Shown: positions 1-13,334 of the stretch, piece after piece | How positions within the stretch are numbered: position 1 is the first letter of the stretch | How the letters are laid out: every line of letters starts with the position of its first letter | Assembly: GCA_031213475.1 (NCBI GenBank) | Contig: JARUPZ010000005.1 | Coordinates: 6,382,988-6,446,987, forward strand | Length of the DNA: 64,000 nt | Source: Nereocystis luetkeana | Taxonomy: Eukaryota > Sar > Phaeophyceae > Laminariales > Laminariaceae | Direction of reading: 5' to 3' | Program-made: the position numbers and the translations under genes | Notes under the pieces: model-generated | Databases searched by the model: none | Told to the model about the DNA's origin: nothing | What the model saw: only the letters and a program-made list of their open reading frames with translations

Positions 1-511
1 TCACGGCCGGTTTCTCCCTACAAGCACGAGGTAGCCTTGAGGGGTCTGGGGGGGGGGGGGGGTACTAATTTAGGCGAAGGCCGGTACCCGATACCGCCCT
101 ACTGCAGCAGTTGTTTTCATTGATCAGCGTTGGGTTTTCAACAGGTTCGTATCACATCGTCGCGATTTTGTATATGCTGACAGTGGTCATTTCAGTACGA
201 GTACGATATATGCGTTGTACCTAAATATGTCGTAATTCAATAGAAGAACTTTTCATATTTCAATGTGTTGTATTCAAACTTTAATATTTTAACAACTTGT
301 ATTTCAGCGCATCGTACCTGGCACCTTTCCGTACCTGGTACCTTTGATATTTCTAGAGTATTACGTTTCGACATATAAAACTTCGTTTTCTGAATACTTT
401 CTAAAAAGTATTTCGAAGCCTGAATACCCCGGTGCTTCACGTTTAAACTCTCCCGTGGTTCGCTCAGTTTTTTTTGCCGTGCATGCCTACTACACCTGCG
501 CGCCTACGCAG
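1..511. other. Left edge, probably intron of gene A
   Basis: No exon could be supported here. It contains a G-run near 49-62, two TACCTGGTA-type motifs around 315-340 and AT-rich sequence at 170-400. An open frame runs through 344-511, but it looks like the shadow of the Pro/Gly-rich stretch that follows. Confidence 0.4.
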
Positions 512-980
512 ATCACCCCCGCGGCAACAGCAACGCCAGCAACGACGGCGTTGACGGCGTTGACGGCTGCGGTGGCGGTGGAGGAGGCGGTGACGGCGGT
601 GGCGGTGCGCAGGGCACCCCATCCCGTCACCTCTCGTCCCACTGCGGATTCCGTCGAAATTCCCCGTCTGCATCTCCTCCGCAACACGGCAGGAACTCCA
701 CCACCACCACCACCACCACCACCGCCACCACGGCCACCACCACTACCGCCGGCAACCCAAGCACCGTCCCGGAAACATCGGGCGCGTTCTTCCCTCCATC
801 CACACCGGTCCAGCAGCAGCGCCAGCGGCGTCACCGTCGCTGCCCGTCATCCGGGATGTTTGGCTCGGGAGTGGAGGGAGGGAGGTGGGATGGCGCTGAT
901 TACACCCCCAGCGGTGGCGGTGGCGGTGGGGCAAGCGGGGCATTCGAGGCCCCCTCAAATCCGTTCGGGTCGCGGCACAG
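512..980 (+). CDS. Gene A, candidate exon (Gly/Thr/Pro-rich)
   Basis: A frame opening after the possible acceptor ACGCAG reads a Gly/Asp-rich, then Thr-rich, then Gly-rich sequence ending in NPFGSRH. A donor (GTGTGC) at 981 leaves phase 2, which matches the next exon at 1925: AG plus C gives Ser, continuing as VAFVSDATLVIDFGW. The start is uncertain because the frame is open further upstream, and no conserved family residue lies inside. A second frame (poly-Pro) is also open through here. Confidence 0.4.
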
Positions 981-2180
981 GTGTGCTTAATGGGTGTCTA
1001 CGAACGGACGGGGGTTGGGAGCAGGCGGGTGTGGGGTCTTTTGGCCGCACATCATCTTTGTTTTTTGTATTTCGTTCGAGCGAAAAAACTGAAAAAAGCT
1101 AAAACTTTCGCTGGGTTGGTCGGCGTAATTTTTCCCTTAAACGGCCGAATCACAGTGATTTTTGTTTCTACTGTAGGCAAAAACATGTGCCTCCTCTGTC
1201 CGGAAAGTGTTAGGGTCATTTGGGGGTTCATATTCACACCCGACCGCTCCGTACCATTCCGGACGGTGTGTTGCATACCTGGTACAGTTGTATACGTAAA
1301 TAGACGACGGAGGTTCTTGTCGCGCGCGCGCGTGGGAGGACGCATCTGGCGCGTGTAGCGCTCGACCCCGGAACCTGCACCGTGCGTTTGATTGGTCGTT
1401 CTGCGGGAGTTGGAAGAAACATTGCACGTGTCAACAACTGCCACGGTGCAGCGGTGAGTGGGGCTGGTTGTGGTGCCGTGAGAAAGGATTGCGACCAGCG
1501 GCGCCTTTCTCGGTCGACGGCAGACTTGAACAATTAAGCGGCGATTCCAAATATCTACTAGGACTCCACACTCCATATTCGCAGACACGAACTCTATGCA
1601 ACATACCCCCCCCTCCCCCCTCGCCGAGGCGATGTGGCAGCTTCTTCATACCCCCCCAGACGCCCCCCCCTACCTAATATATACGACCATGCTGTGTACG
1701 CACGATGTAAGTTGTGGACAACTTGCTAAAACCGGTGATGCCGATCTAGCAAATATATTGGAACCAAAAAAGAAGGGTCCGACTATGGGGTCAACTCCGT
1801 CCTCTTCCCCCAGCGGCCGAACCCCTTACATCATTTGAAACCCCGATCCGCCCCTACCCCACCCCTCCGGGAAAAACATCGCTTAAGTCGTTTCCTCCAC
1901 CCGATTTGCCGCGCCCACCGACAGCGTCGCCTTCGTCTCCGACGCTACCCTAGTGATCGACTTCGGGTGGACGTGCCAGGGGCTCGGCGGGCCTAACAGC
2001 CACCACTTGGAAACCTTGTTATCCGGCGGTGGCAGCGGCGGCGGCGCCGACTGCAGCAGCAGTAGCAGCTTGCTAGGCGCTTCTTTGGCATCGCCTTCAC
2101 ATGTAGCGCTTCTGGGACCGGCGAGGGCGGCAGCGGTTGTGGGGGCGGTCGCATCGGAAGCGGCAACGGCTGCGGCAGCA

Positions 2181-2230
<50 letters not shown>

Positions 2231-3992
2231 CGCGGCAGCACCGGAGGTGGCAGCACCAGAACAGGTTTACCGCTTGCCGGGGGCCGGGGGAGGCATCGTC
2301 GGAAGTGGTATCGAAGCCGGCGACATGTGGACACCCTACCGCGCCACCGGGCTGACGCTCAAGGTGGCGATCAAAATTGCACCCGAAAACGCTGGCGACT
2401 GGGGTGGAGAAGAAGCTGCGGCGGCGGCCGCCGTCACCCCTGACGCAGCAGCCAACCGGGCGAGAGGGTTCACCGACGGCGGCGACGGCGGCGGCGGTGG
2501 TGGTGGCGGTGGCGACGACGGTGGCGGCAACGCCAGAGTCACCAGGCCGCGCGCGTTGACAAGGGAACCAGCAGAGGGTCATGGTAGCAGCGGTGACAGT
2601 GGTGGCGGTGGCGGCGGTGGAAGTGGTACTCGACGCCACCGCCACCGACGCTCCGAGTCGGACTGCGCCGGAGGGCGATGGGGCTTCGGCTTCAGCGGAA
2701 GAGGAGGAGGCCGCGGGTTCTTCGCGGAGAGGCTGTTCGGGCGGTCGAGGACGGGAACTGACGGGGTGTTGGACCGCAACGGCGATGAAGGCGGTGGCGG
2801 CGGTGGTGGGGGCGGTGGTAGTGGCGGCGGCGGCAGCGGTGGTGGTAGCGACAGCAGGAGTAACGTTGGTATTGGTGGTGGTGTAGAGTTGGAGGCGGGT
2901 GGAGGAGGGGACGACCCGAAGTCGGCGACGAGACAACTCACCATTCAAGTAGAGGAAGACCCTTACGGAGACCCAGACGACGAAAGGGTTACGCCGCAAG
3001 GAGACGCCGACCACAACCACAACAAGCTTGACGGACCCGCGTCCTGCCCTGAACGGTCTTTCGGCACGCAGGTGAGTTTCGGTTTTTCAATGTTTTTTAT
3101 GGAAAGGGCGGGGGGGTTGGGTTCTTTGAGAACCCCGGAAGTAGCATGCTGGTAAACAGGTTTGGAACACACGATAAAAACGCCCCGCTTACTAAAAATT
3201 ATGACGACGACGTGCACCGATAGTACGAGTATGGACCAGGTCGACTTTTGGTCGTAAATTATGCGTTTGTGGTTTTTGGCGCCTCGCCACCAAGCCCGTA
3301 TAAGCGACCAGATTGCTCTCAATTGGGCTACTTGTTGTCGGACGCGTTTACCCTTTTAACAAGATAGGCCACCACCGCCACCACCGGGTGAGACGACTCC
3401 ATCCCCGACCCCACACCGCGTAACCCCCCCCCCCCCCCCCCCCCTCCTTCCCTCCTCCTCCCCCCCCCCCCAACTTACAGGGCCATCAGACACTCCACGT
3501 CTTCCGTCAGGGCTTGTGGGTTGCCATTCGTCTCGATCTTCTCCCTTGGTTCATGCCTCTGCCTCCGCCCCCCGCCGCGGTCGCAGTCGCCGCCGTCGAC
3601 GACGGCCCGGAGTCAACTCGGTCCTCGCCCAGCTCTCTTCGACGTGGTGAGGATTACGACGTAGACGCAGCAACGGCGGCGGCGGCGGTGACAGCGGTAG
3701 CGGCGACGGCAGAAGCTGGCGGCAGCAAAACATCAGCGGACGGGAAGGGGGGAGGGGTTGAGGCAGGGGGGGTTGATCCGGTGGCACCCGAAGGTGGCGG
3801 GCTCGGCACTCTCGTGACGTTCGTCCAGGCGTCGGTGGCGGTCCGCCGGTTCGCCTTGGCGACTTGGAGGGGTGCGGCGAATCGCGATGGTTTCGTTTTG
3901 GACATCGACAGGTGTGTTGATCTGTTGGTTCGGCTGGTTGGTTGGTTGGTTGGTTGGTTGGATAGTTAGTTGATTGGTCGGTTGATTGGTCA

Positions 3993-4034
<42 letters not shown>

Positions 4035-7000
4035 CGATTGGTCTTCAATCGTTGACTCGCTCAAGATCGAGATAATATGTTGCAGCGGAGCTGTTGCTAG
4101 GTCCATCGCTAACTGTATTTGGTGCAGGCAGTGCTCGCTGTATCTACTGCAACTAACGGCGCGACCTGGATTGTCGGTTTTTATAATATCGACAACCGGA
4201 CTACGATGGGTAAGTGTCGTACAGCAGTTTGTGCACAAGGAAAAGGTATCACAGCACTCGGGATCTCGATGGCACCGTGACTTCCGTGACGAAAATAAGA
4301 ACAAGCAAGCGCTTTTTGCATTCCCGGGCGTATGACTTCGCTTCTGCATCATTCCCCGACACAATACCGTTGCTAGTCCGCGCATGCCTTCTCTCTCCCG
4401 GAACACCCCCGACCCAACCCCTCTCCACCCACCTCCTTATCCGTCAGCCAGTTTCTATCGAAGCAAGCGTCTCCTGACGCGCCAAGCATCTCTCTGCCAA
4501 CCCGATTCTCTAACGTGCTTTTATTCGATCGTGGCGTATGCCCCGGACGCTCTGACCGCCCACCCCTTCTTCTCTCGCCCCCCTCCCCCACCCTGCCGTA
4601 AATAAAGCACCTACTTTTCTACTACCTTTGCCACGACTGACGACAACATGGGTACCGACACAAGCGGCGTTGGTATCAGCGGCTACCGCAGCAGCACCGC
4701 CGGTGGCAACGACGGCAGCAGTGGCAGCTACAGCGTCGGCGGCGGCGGCGGCAGCGGCGGCGGTGACAGCGGCGGCAGTGGTATTGGCGGTGTCAACAGT
4801 AGTGTGAGTGGCGGCAGTGGCGGCGGCGATGGTGGAAACGATCTAGAGCTGTGTCTCAAGGACATCCGATTGTCCAGGCTCCATATCGCTCGTGACGCGT
4901 CGAGCGGGGACGACGGCGATGACGGCGACGGAGGGGATGATTTGCTTCCATCCCCTCCTACCACGGGGCGCCGCCTCTCTCGCATGTGGATTGGCCGGCG
5001 CCTGTCGTCCCCATCCACAGGAGACGCCCTCCCCTCTCCAGCAACCGCGAGCTCTAGCAAGGTGAGGCTCTGACGAAACCCGGGGGGCGTGTACAGTGGA
5101 AAAAAACGCGCGAGCGCTCGCGGACAAGCGTATGTTGTTTTTGAAGCTGTCGTTTACTGCCGAAGATGCTAGCAGACCGTGGTTTGAACGCTTGATTGAC
5201 CGCCTCCACGCACTCAAAACAGTATCCGGTGCCTTGTGTACTATCCACGGCCTACAACAGGCTTTCAGGTGTCCATAAATGCCGTTCTCCTACGAGCGTC
5301 TTTGTTCACAGCGGTGTTACAGCAGTACTAGTGATGTTGCCGGTTCTCTCTCAGCGCGTCGCCAGTACTTGTACCTTCATCTCAGGACCGCACAGAGTGT
5401 TTTGCGTAAAAAGTGCTGAATACCGCCTGATTATTCCACGGCCCGCCACGCGCTACAGTACTGTTATGGCACCGTACTGCGCTGTGCTGTGCTACGCTGT
5501 GCTATATTGTACTAACCTATGCCTATACTTAAAACTTCCGAAATCACTTCGTCTTCCCCGTTCCCCCCCCCTTCCCACATCTCTCTAGAAGTGGCCACAG
5601 CAGCAAACCAGACCAATTCATTGATGCTGTCATCCATATGCACGAAAATCCGCCTCTAAAGCGGTTCTCAGTAGGATGCAGCTCACCCTTCGTGCGACTC
5701 GTCCTAACACCTCAGCGCTTCGCGCTTGGTTCAACCAATGTCTGCCTGGTCGTTGAAAGCCCGACGTTCTCCGTCCCTGCATTGTAGCGATGCGAGTGTC
5801 CAATGTCACACGACTACGACCATGCATGACATGAGTACTCCCTCGCCCCTTCTCCCCCCCTTTTTGTTTCGTAACGACGACTCACCACGATCAAACAAGG
5901 CATTCGGTCGACATGAAGATAGCACGGAGCTATTCGCCTCGCTAGACAGGTCTCTCACCGGGGCCGCGGACGACACCGCAATCCTCAGGGCTGAGCAGTT
6001 GGTGTTTCGCAAGCGGGGCGCAGCAGCGGCAGCGGCAGCAGCGGCGGCGGCGACGGCGGCGACGGCAGCGGCAGCAACCGCAGCGGCGGCGACGGACACC
6101 GCGGCAGCAGCGGCAGCAGCGGTGGCGGGGTCGGGGTCCTCGCGCGTGACACCGGTGGCAGCCACCGCGTCCGTGTTTCCGACGGCTTCCTCACAGCGCC
6201 GTCGGCACTGGCCGTCAGGGAACGAGGGTAGAGTCCAACCACCAGTCGATGCTCGCAAGGCGGTAGCAGTGGTTGACGCCCGCAGGAGAGTAGCGGCGGC
6301 TGAGGATTCTATCCCTGTCACTGCTCGCGGCAAGGGAGAGAAAGGCTCAACCTCTGATGCCCGATCCCTGCCGGACGACGGCCTTCATCCTGCGTTGCCC
6401 CTGCTGGTACTACCGGTCTGCGCGACGCCAGAGAGGCAGCGAGGGGCGCAGCAAAGCGGCCCTTTCAAGGCGGGGGTTGGCGGTCTTGAGGACGGTGGCA
6501 AGGGCGGCGGTAACATTGATGGTGGTGGTGGCGGTGGTGGTGGTGGTGGTGGTGGTGGTGGCGGTGATGGTGATGCTGGTTGGCCTTCCCGCAAAGCTAC
6601 CGAAAGATTTACCGAAGCGGCCGAGGATGAGTCAGCCCCAGGAAAAGGGGGAGGAAAATCACAAGAAGAAGGAAGACGAGGCGCGGAGTCTCCCGGAGGA
6701 CATACGTCGTGGAACACGGGAAAAGAAATCCTCGCCCCGAACATCGCTCACACCACTGCCGACGCAAGCGCAGCAGTCACGGCTACCACGCCGAGCGCTG
6801 CAAAGGCCCCCGTGGAAGGGTTACCGCGAGCCGCGAGCGCTCCCGGCGGCGTTGGAGGCGAAGGCAGCCGGAAGCTGGGGGGTTTGCGACGGGCTCGGTC
6901 GAAGTCGCCGCCCCCGCTACCGCCGCGACCACGATTTCTTTCTCAGGCGAAGCCGGCCGGGGAAAGATTGTCAGAAGAGAAGAGTGCCGCGGATGTCTGG

Positions 7001-7397
7001 CGGCAATCGTCGACGCCGGCACCGCCGTCGGTGCCGCCAGCGCCGCCGTCATCAGTTTCTGAACCTCAGCCCTCGCCATCCTCGGGGGGGGGACGTGTGG
7101 GCGGTGTTAGAGCAAGCAGGGCGACGAACTTGATCGTCTTGGATGCGCTGCGGCTGGTGTGGACGCTGGAGATACGAGATGGCGTGGTGAGCTATATTGC
7201 ACTCTAGTAGATGGTGGTTGTGAGCCGAGCGGGGAGGGTTGAAGTCGGTGTTAGTCGACCCCTTTTATGTCCTGTTGTCGGATCTGCGCATTTGTTATCT
7301 GTGGGGCCAAAAACATGGTTGTTGTATTTTCATCGTCTACAAACGAATCAGAACAAAGCGAAATGTCAAGCGTAAAATTAGAATAGTTGTGCGAAAG

Positions 7398-7430
<33 letters not shown>

Positions 7431-10400
7431 GAAGATTAAACGAGCACGTATGTATTGACCCGAGCAGCTACAATACGAAAAAGCAGCAGGTGTGTTTATA
7501 CCAAGTATAGGATACAACAGTCAGTTGTTGTCGTACCCAAGAAGTGATGCCCGGGGTTCGAGCAAAAGGGTTGCCAGAAGAAGAGTGGGCTCGGGCTCAA
7601 GCGCGGGGGACTGGCGCTTGACTGCGAAAGGTTGGGGCTCGAGCACGGAGGGCTCGGGCATGTCGCACGTACTTGATACCTGGTAAATGCATACCTACAG
7701 CACCTTCTACCGGTATAAAATACCGGTACGAAACCATACACACCCCGTAAATCATGCTGTTGCTGTACGAAGCGTAAAAACCCAGAATGAACAGCACCAT
7801 CTACGCCCCGCGATCCGTTGCCCTTTTCACTCCCCGACGCTCTTTGGAAGGTGTCGCCACTGGTCCTCTCCTCGTAAGCGGTTGCATTCCATTTCGCGTT
7901 TGCTTTCTTTTTATATGCCCATGGCCCATGCGAAACATTTGCCTTTTTTTGCGTTTCTTCCCCATATTAAGCGATTTCCCAAGACACAGCCCTCCGCTGC
8001 AACGTAGCGGAATAAAGAAGGATCTGTTTTGCTAGGTTCCACCTAATCCAACCAACATGGTGGCCAGCTATTTGTACCTAATACATCTCACGTCCTGGAG
8101 ATTCGCCTGTATTTACTTGGAAGATCCCCCCCAACCCAGTTTCTCGGCGACCTCACGTCTGTTGTACTTCCAGTATAAACGAAAAGCTTATCTCCACGTT
8201 GACGGTTTAGGCTTGAAGGCGTGCCTGAAGTTTCAGCTGAAGGTTCACTCGCGATCTCCAGCGCTATTCGCTTGAAAACGATTGATTTTTATACACTGAA
8301 ATCAAGGGATTCCACGGTGGGTGGAGGCGTCGGCTTCTTTTTGGCGGGGATGCTCTTGTTTTTACTGGTCGATGTCGCCTTTTTCGTGGTCGATACGCAC
8401 AAGAACACAGAGCTGACCTAGGTTAACTCTTTTCGAACTTCAGAGAGACGAATTAAGAAACAAAATATGACGACTCCAGCGTCGGCCACTGAGGTGCTAT
8501 AGCCACTGCTGCAGTATATGGAAACACCACAGTGCAACGAGCAGTACGTAAAACGAAAACGAGCTGTACGGCACGGGCACAGAAGGACGACACTGCTTGT
8601 ACAGTTGCCCGTGAACGCCGTCAACAAAGGCCCAGTGGTTTTTATTCATATTTTTCACGTACAGTACGTACTTTAACCCTGAACCCGTGGGTGCGGTTGT
8701 TAAGCCTTTCTAAATATACAGCAAAAATCAATCCTACAACTATTCTCAAGCAGTTTGTCACAAAAAAAAAGTCGCTGTACTAAACGGGATGAGGGGTCGA
8801 ACCAACAAACAAAAACAAGCAACAATACCGACTTGATTTATCTCCCCCCCCCCCCCCCCCCCCGCCCCCAAACGCCGTCGCCGCAATGAATAATAGACCG
8901 CACCAATCAGTTCGGCAAACGGAAGCAATCAACAGCAATCGAGTGAGCGAGAACAAAAAAAAAATGGCCACGCCCTCACCCACCCATCCACCCACCCATC
9001 CCCCCACCCACCGACCCACCCACCCCAATAACTTACCAGATGTTTATTCTCAGCCCGCTGTGCTGTGCTGCCCGTGCGGGACTCTAACGAAACACCTGAA
9101 CAATGTTGCCTCTTGTTCTGTCCAATTTAGGTCATGTTCGTCTCCGACGCGATGCAGTCGCTGTCGGCGTTGAACTCCGGCGGAAGCGGCGGTGCTGGAT
9201 CCTCCTCGTCCTCTTCCTCGTCCTCGTCCTCCTCCTCCTCCTCCTCCTCCTCCTCATCTCCTTCCTCCTCCTCTTCCTCCTCTCCTTCCCGATCCCCTTC
9301 CTCTTCTGCGGCAATCTCCTCCTCATCCGGCGACAACGACAACAACAGCCGTACCCCACCGCCCTCCCGGCGACGTCGTCACTCCAGCTTCCGCCGAAGT
9401 GTTGGAAAAGCAATCGGCGGTGCTAGTGGTGGGGATGGTGGGTTGGTGGGGACGACTGCCGGAGCCGTGAGCGACGCGACGCCTTCCCAAAGGCGGCGAG
9501 CAACGACAGCAGTGGCATGTGCTCTCGGGGTGGGCAGTCGTGGTCGGGGTGGGGGTAGAGATTGTAGTGGGGGAGGGAGTGACAGGGCCGGAGAAGAAGG
9601 AGCGGCGCCGGGAGCGGTTGGCGGGGGAAGTGAAAGCGGTCCGCCGACTGCAGCGTCGCCCATCAGGCCCCCGAAGATTTCTGTATCCGGCTCCAGGGGG
9701 GTTCCGAGTGTGGAGGCCGTCAGGTGCGTGCGTGCGAGCGTGTGTGTGAAGGCGGGGGGTAGGGGGGGGCGGGGGGGCGTGCGAGACATTACGGGGGACC
9801 ATAGAGAATAAGACCTACGGTACACACAAAAATCGACATGTACTACCTATTTTCACTGCAGTGACTATATTTGGTCCTATTTACCATGGTCCCCCGTAGT
9901 GGTGTCGCTGATGGTGGTTGTTGGGTGTACTTTAGCTGGGTGGTATATGTTGGGGAGATAGTGGGGATGGGGACGGGTGCGCCGCATAAGACTTTTTTTT
10001 AAGCAAAGCGACAAGGATGCGATGTATGTGTACAGAAAGTATGAAGGCGTAAATTGATATTTATGTTTGGACACGATGTTTCGGGAGGGCAACCTGCTTG
10101 AATCCGGAGTGTGATCATCCGCGCGGCATGCATATATCGTACTGAAGGGGCATCCTCAAGTTAACCCCCAGCCCCCAAGGCCTCTACGGAGGCGCGCGTT
10201 TGTCGTGCTTGAGCAGGAGCTGCAAAATTTTATCTTGTTTCGTTGTATTGTAGGCCTCCGGCGGATTGGGGAAAAAATAGCTCGACCCTTTCAGTACTGC
10301 CGTTCCGTTTCGGGAACAAACCTACTTAGAACTTGAGCGGTTTGTCGCCACAACGGAACTGCAGTCATAAAGCGGTTAGGTAATCGCTTTTCCATGTAGT

Positions 10401-10583
10401 GAAAACACGGGTCGTGTGTCAGTCAATTCAACCCGTCGCTCCCGCGGCGACAGCAGAACCAGCTGGCGCTGCTCCCTCGGGAGCGCGCGTGAGCACGTTG
10501 ACCCGGTCTGACTTATGGTTGGTGAATCACGTCTTTCTGTTTTGTCCACATTTTTCCTCACTCCTTTTTCTCGCCCTCTTCCT

Positions 10584-10624
<41 letters not shown>

Positions 10625-13265
10625 AGAAAACGATCGCTATCCTAGGAGACAGATGGTGGCCACAGGCGGCCAAACAGGAAGGAGATAAGATTAGCAAAAC
10701 ATTTCTATGTAATATATGGAAACAACGTAATGAGCGCCCAATTGTTGGGGATGTCTCTATTAGGAGTAGGAACGGTTCGCCGTCTCGAAAGGGATGCGTG
10801 ATCAATGATCAAATGACTAAGGCAAGCAACAAATGAGTACGCCCCCCCCCCCCCCCCCGCTCTCTCTCGTCCTACTTCCTGTCACTCTTCCGTTTCCCCC
10901 TCCTCTCTTCTTCTCCCCTTCCCCCCAAACCCTCCACCCCGCATCCCAAACCCCACACCCTCCATCTCTTATCTTCTCCCGCTAAAAAACGCTCTGTTTT
11001 TGTTTCTTGTTTTTTTCCCCCCGCCCGAATGGTCATTATCATCATCGTCATCAGCTCCGCACTATCTCCGTCTGGCTCGTGTTCGAACTTCCTGGCTAGC
11101 CCGAGAGCCGTTGGAGGGTATTCCGGGGGCGTAGGCAGAAACGACGACCCTCAAGATGCCGGAAGTTTACTGGACTGGTGAGAGGAAAAGGAGGTGGAGC
11201 GGGGAAGGGGGGGAGGGGAGGGGAGGGGATGGGAGGGGTGGGGGTGGGGGGGGGGGAGTGAGCGGGGGGATTTTCGGATTGTCGACCCGTGCGACTCAAG
11301 ACACGCGGATTTTTCAAGTGCCGACAAAACGTGGTTCCGAAGAGAGGAATTCCAACAAACAGAAAGAAAAACGTGTTAAAAAACCAAGTTGAGTGTCGCA
11401 GCAAAAAATAATTGTTTTTCCGAAAAAAGATCATACCTTTGGTAAGCGCTGTATTTATAGGGCGCTCCGACAAAGGAAGTGTTCGGACAATATGTGGGTG
11501 CCGATCGAAAACAGGCGTGCTGGCTGCCGACTAAAGGAGCCCTGACGAAATGCATCTCCCGGCGGAATGTCGGCCGACAAAAATAGAGCCGACCAAAAAT
11601 ACACAAAATTACAGTCTTTTACGAAAAATATCAAATATAGTCCGACGCGAGGAGGGCAGGGATTGTGTAATAAACGTAGAGGGAACGGCTGCGGAAGGAT
11701 TTGGCTCCGGAAAACGTTGGAAGGTCGTGCCGTTGCGTTTCGTTTTCCTCTCAAGACCGAAAACGAAAGCCATGTCTGTCCCTTGCCTGTGTGTATCGCA
11801 CATAGATGTCATGTCTTTTTTTGGTGTTGCTACTGCTCTGACAGCCGTGTCCTCTTCTGGTGGCTGTTTTTACCACTTTTTTAAGTTGGGTGTCGTACAC
11901 ACCCTGGTTGTCGTACCCTGCTTGTGATTTATATTGTAGGTACTGTTTTTGTTTTTGTTGTTGGTGCTTTGGTGGTGGTAGTGGTGGCGGTGGTGCTATT
12001 ACTGTTGTCGTTGCTGCTCTTTCGCGCATGACGTGAGTCTCCATACTTCGGCGTTCCCTCGTTTGATCCCCCCACCCCTCCCCCCCGACCCTCCAAGCCT
12101 CCACAACCCCCGACAGCACTACAATGACCCCCCGGCATGAGCACACACACCTCCCCCCTCCTCGTCTCCGCTCCGTGTTTTCATGAAACGTGATCAAAAT
12201 ACACAAAATACAGGATGAAAAACCTTCCACCGCAAGCGTCCACCCCTTGCGCTAAGGATAACGCCTCGCACGGTGCAGCCTTTTACGGGGGCCCTGACAG
12301 AAACTCACCGCTTCTGCCCAGAGACAGTCCCTTCTCGCCCAACCGGTTTCCGGACCCGGGGTTCATGCCGTCCCCTCGCGGCGATAGGAGCGTGGGCGTG
12401 TCGGGGGTGGGAAGAGGGGGCACGGGGGGGGGCAAGGGTGGCGGTGGCGGTGGTGGGGGTGGGGGTGGTGGCGGGGTGGGGCTCGGGAAGAGGAGCATCG
12501 ACTACGAGGTGCACCTCAACAATCCTCAGGTTAGTAGTGGTAGCACTGGTACTAATAATGGTACTGTAGTATAGCGTAGCAATAGCAGCAGAAGCAGCAG
12601 CAGGAGTAGTAGTAGTAGTAGTAGTAGTATATATGCCTGTTCGTCTGTCTGTCGTTTAGTATTCTTGTCTGCCTACCCGGTAGCCTGCCCGCCTATCTGC
12701 CTTTCGAACAAAACATCATCTTTGTCACCAAAGCATTATAAGAAATATGGCTCATCTCCACCCCTCCCTTCTCCCATCGCGTCTCGCCCCGTCCCATCTC
12801 TCCTTTACCCCCCCCCCCCCCCCCCCCCGCTCATGGTCAAACGACTACGGCCATGCACGATAATGACTACACCCCCCCCACACCTTGCCCCCGCCCCCCC
12901 CAAAAAAACTATTGGTCGCTCGACGCGTTAATTACATTTTGTTACTTGCAGATCAAGCTGATCGGCGACAACGCGTCCTTGATATTGTACGCCGAAGGGG
13001 CGGACGTAGAAGCCAGGACGTACAGCACATGCATGGGAGTCGCCGTGTCGCCCGATGCCCCTCGCGCAGTCGCTTATCGCGCGGTAAGCAACACTCTTCA
13101 CCCTATCTCGTTTTGTTTTTTAACGATCGATCCCTATGGAATTGTTAATTGCACAATTAGTACTGCTGTCGCTGGGGATAAGAATCGGCTGAGTGCGAAG
13201 ATGGGAGCAAATTCAGCAACGACAACATCAGCAACAACAGCTAGAACAAAGCAACGACAACGACG

Positions 13266-13334
<69 letters not shown>

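Larger units (their letters stand above)
9724..12213 (+). other. Gene A intron rich in mobile-element remains
   Basis: Holds an old TTACGGGGG MITE (9789-9899), a diverged TTAA MITE (10286-10375), a LINE 3'-end fragment with C-tail (about 10622-10859) preceded by a 37-bp C-run, and a G-rich stretch at 11190-11260. Otherwise nothing recognised. Confidence 0.6.

Noticed and set aside
4128-4209. Exon-like segment QCSLYLLQLTARPGLSVFII with GCAG acceptor and GTAAGT donor in gene A
   Set aside because: It leaves phase 0, and the next exon (4608) needs phase 2; joining it gives an early stop. Skipping it joins 3911 to 4608 cleanly.
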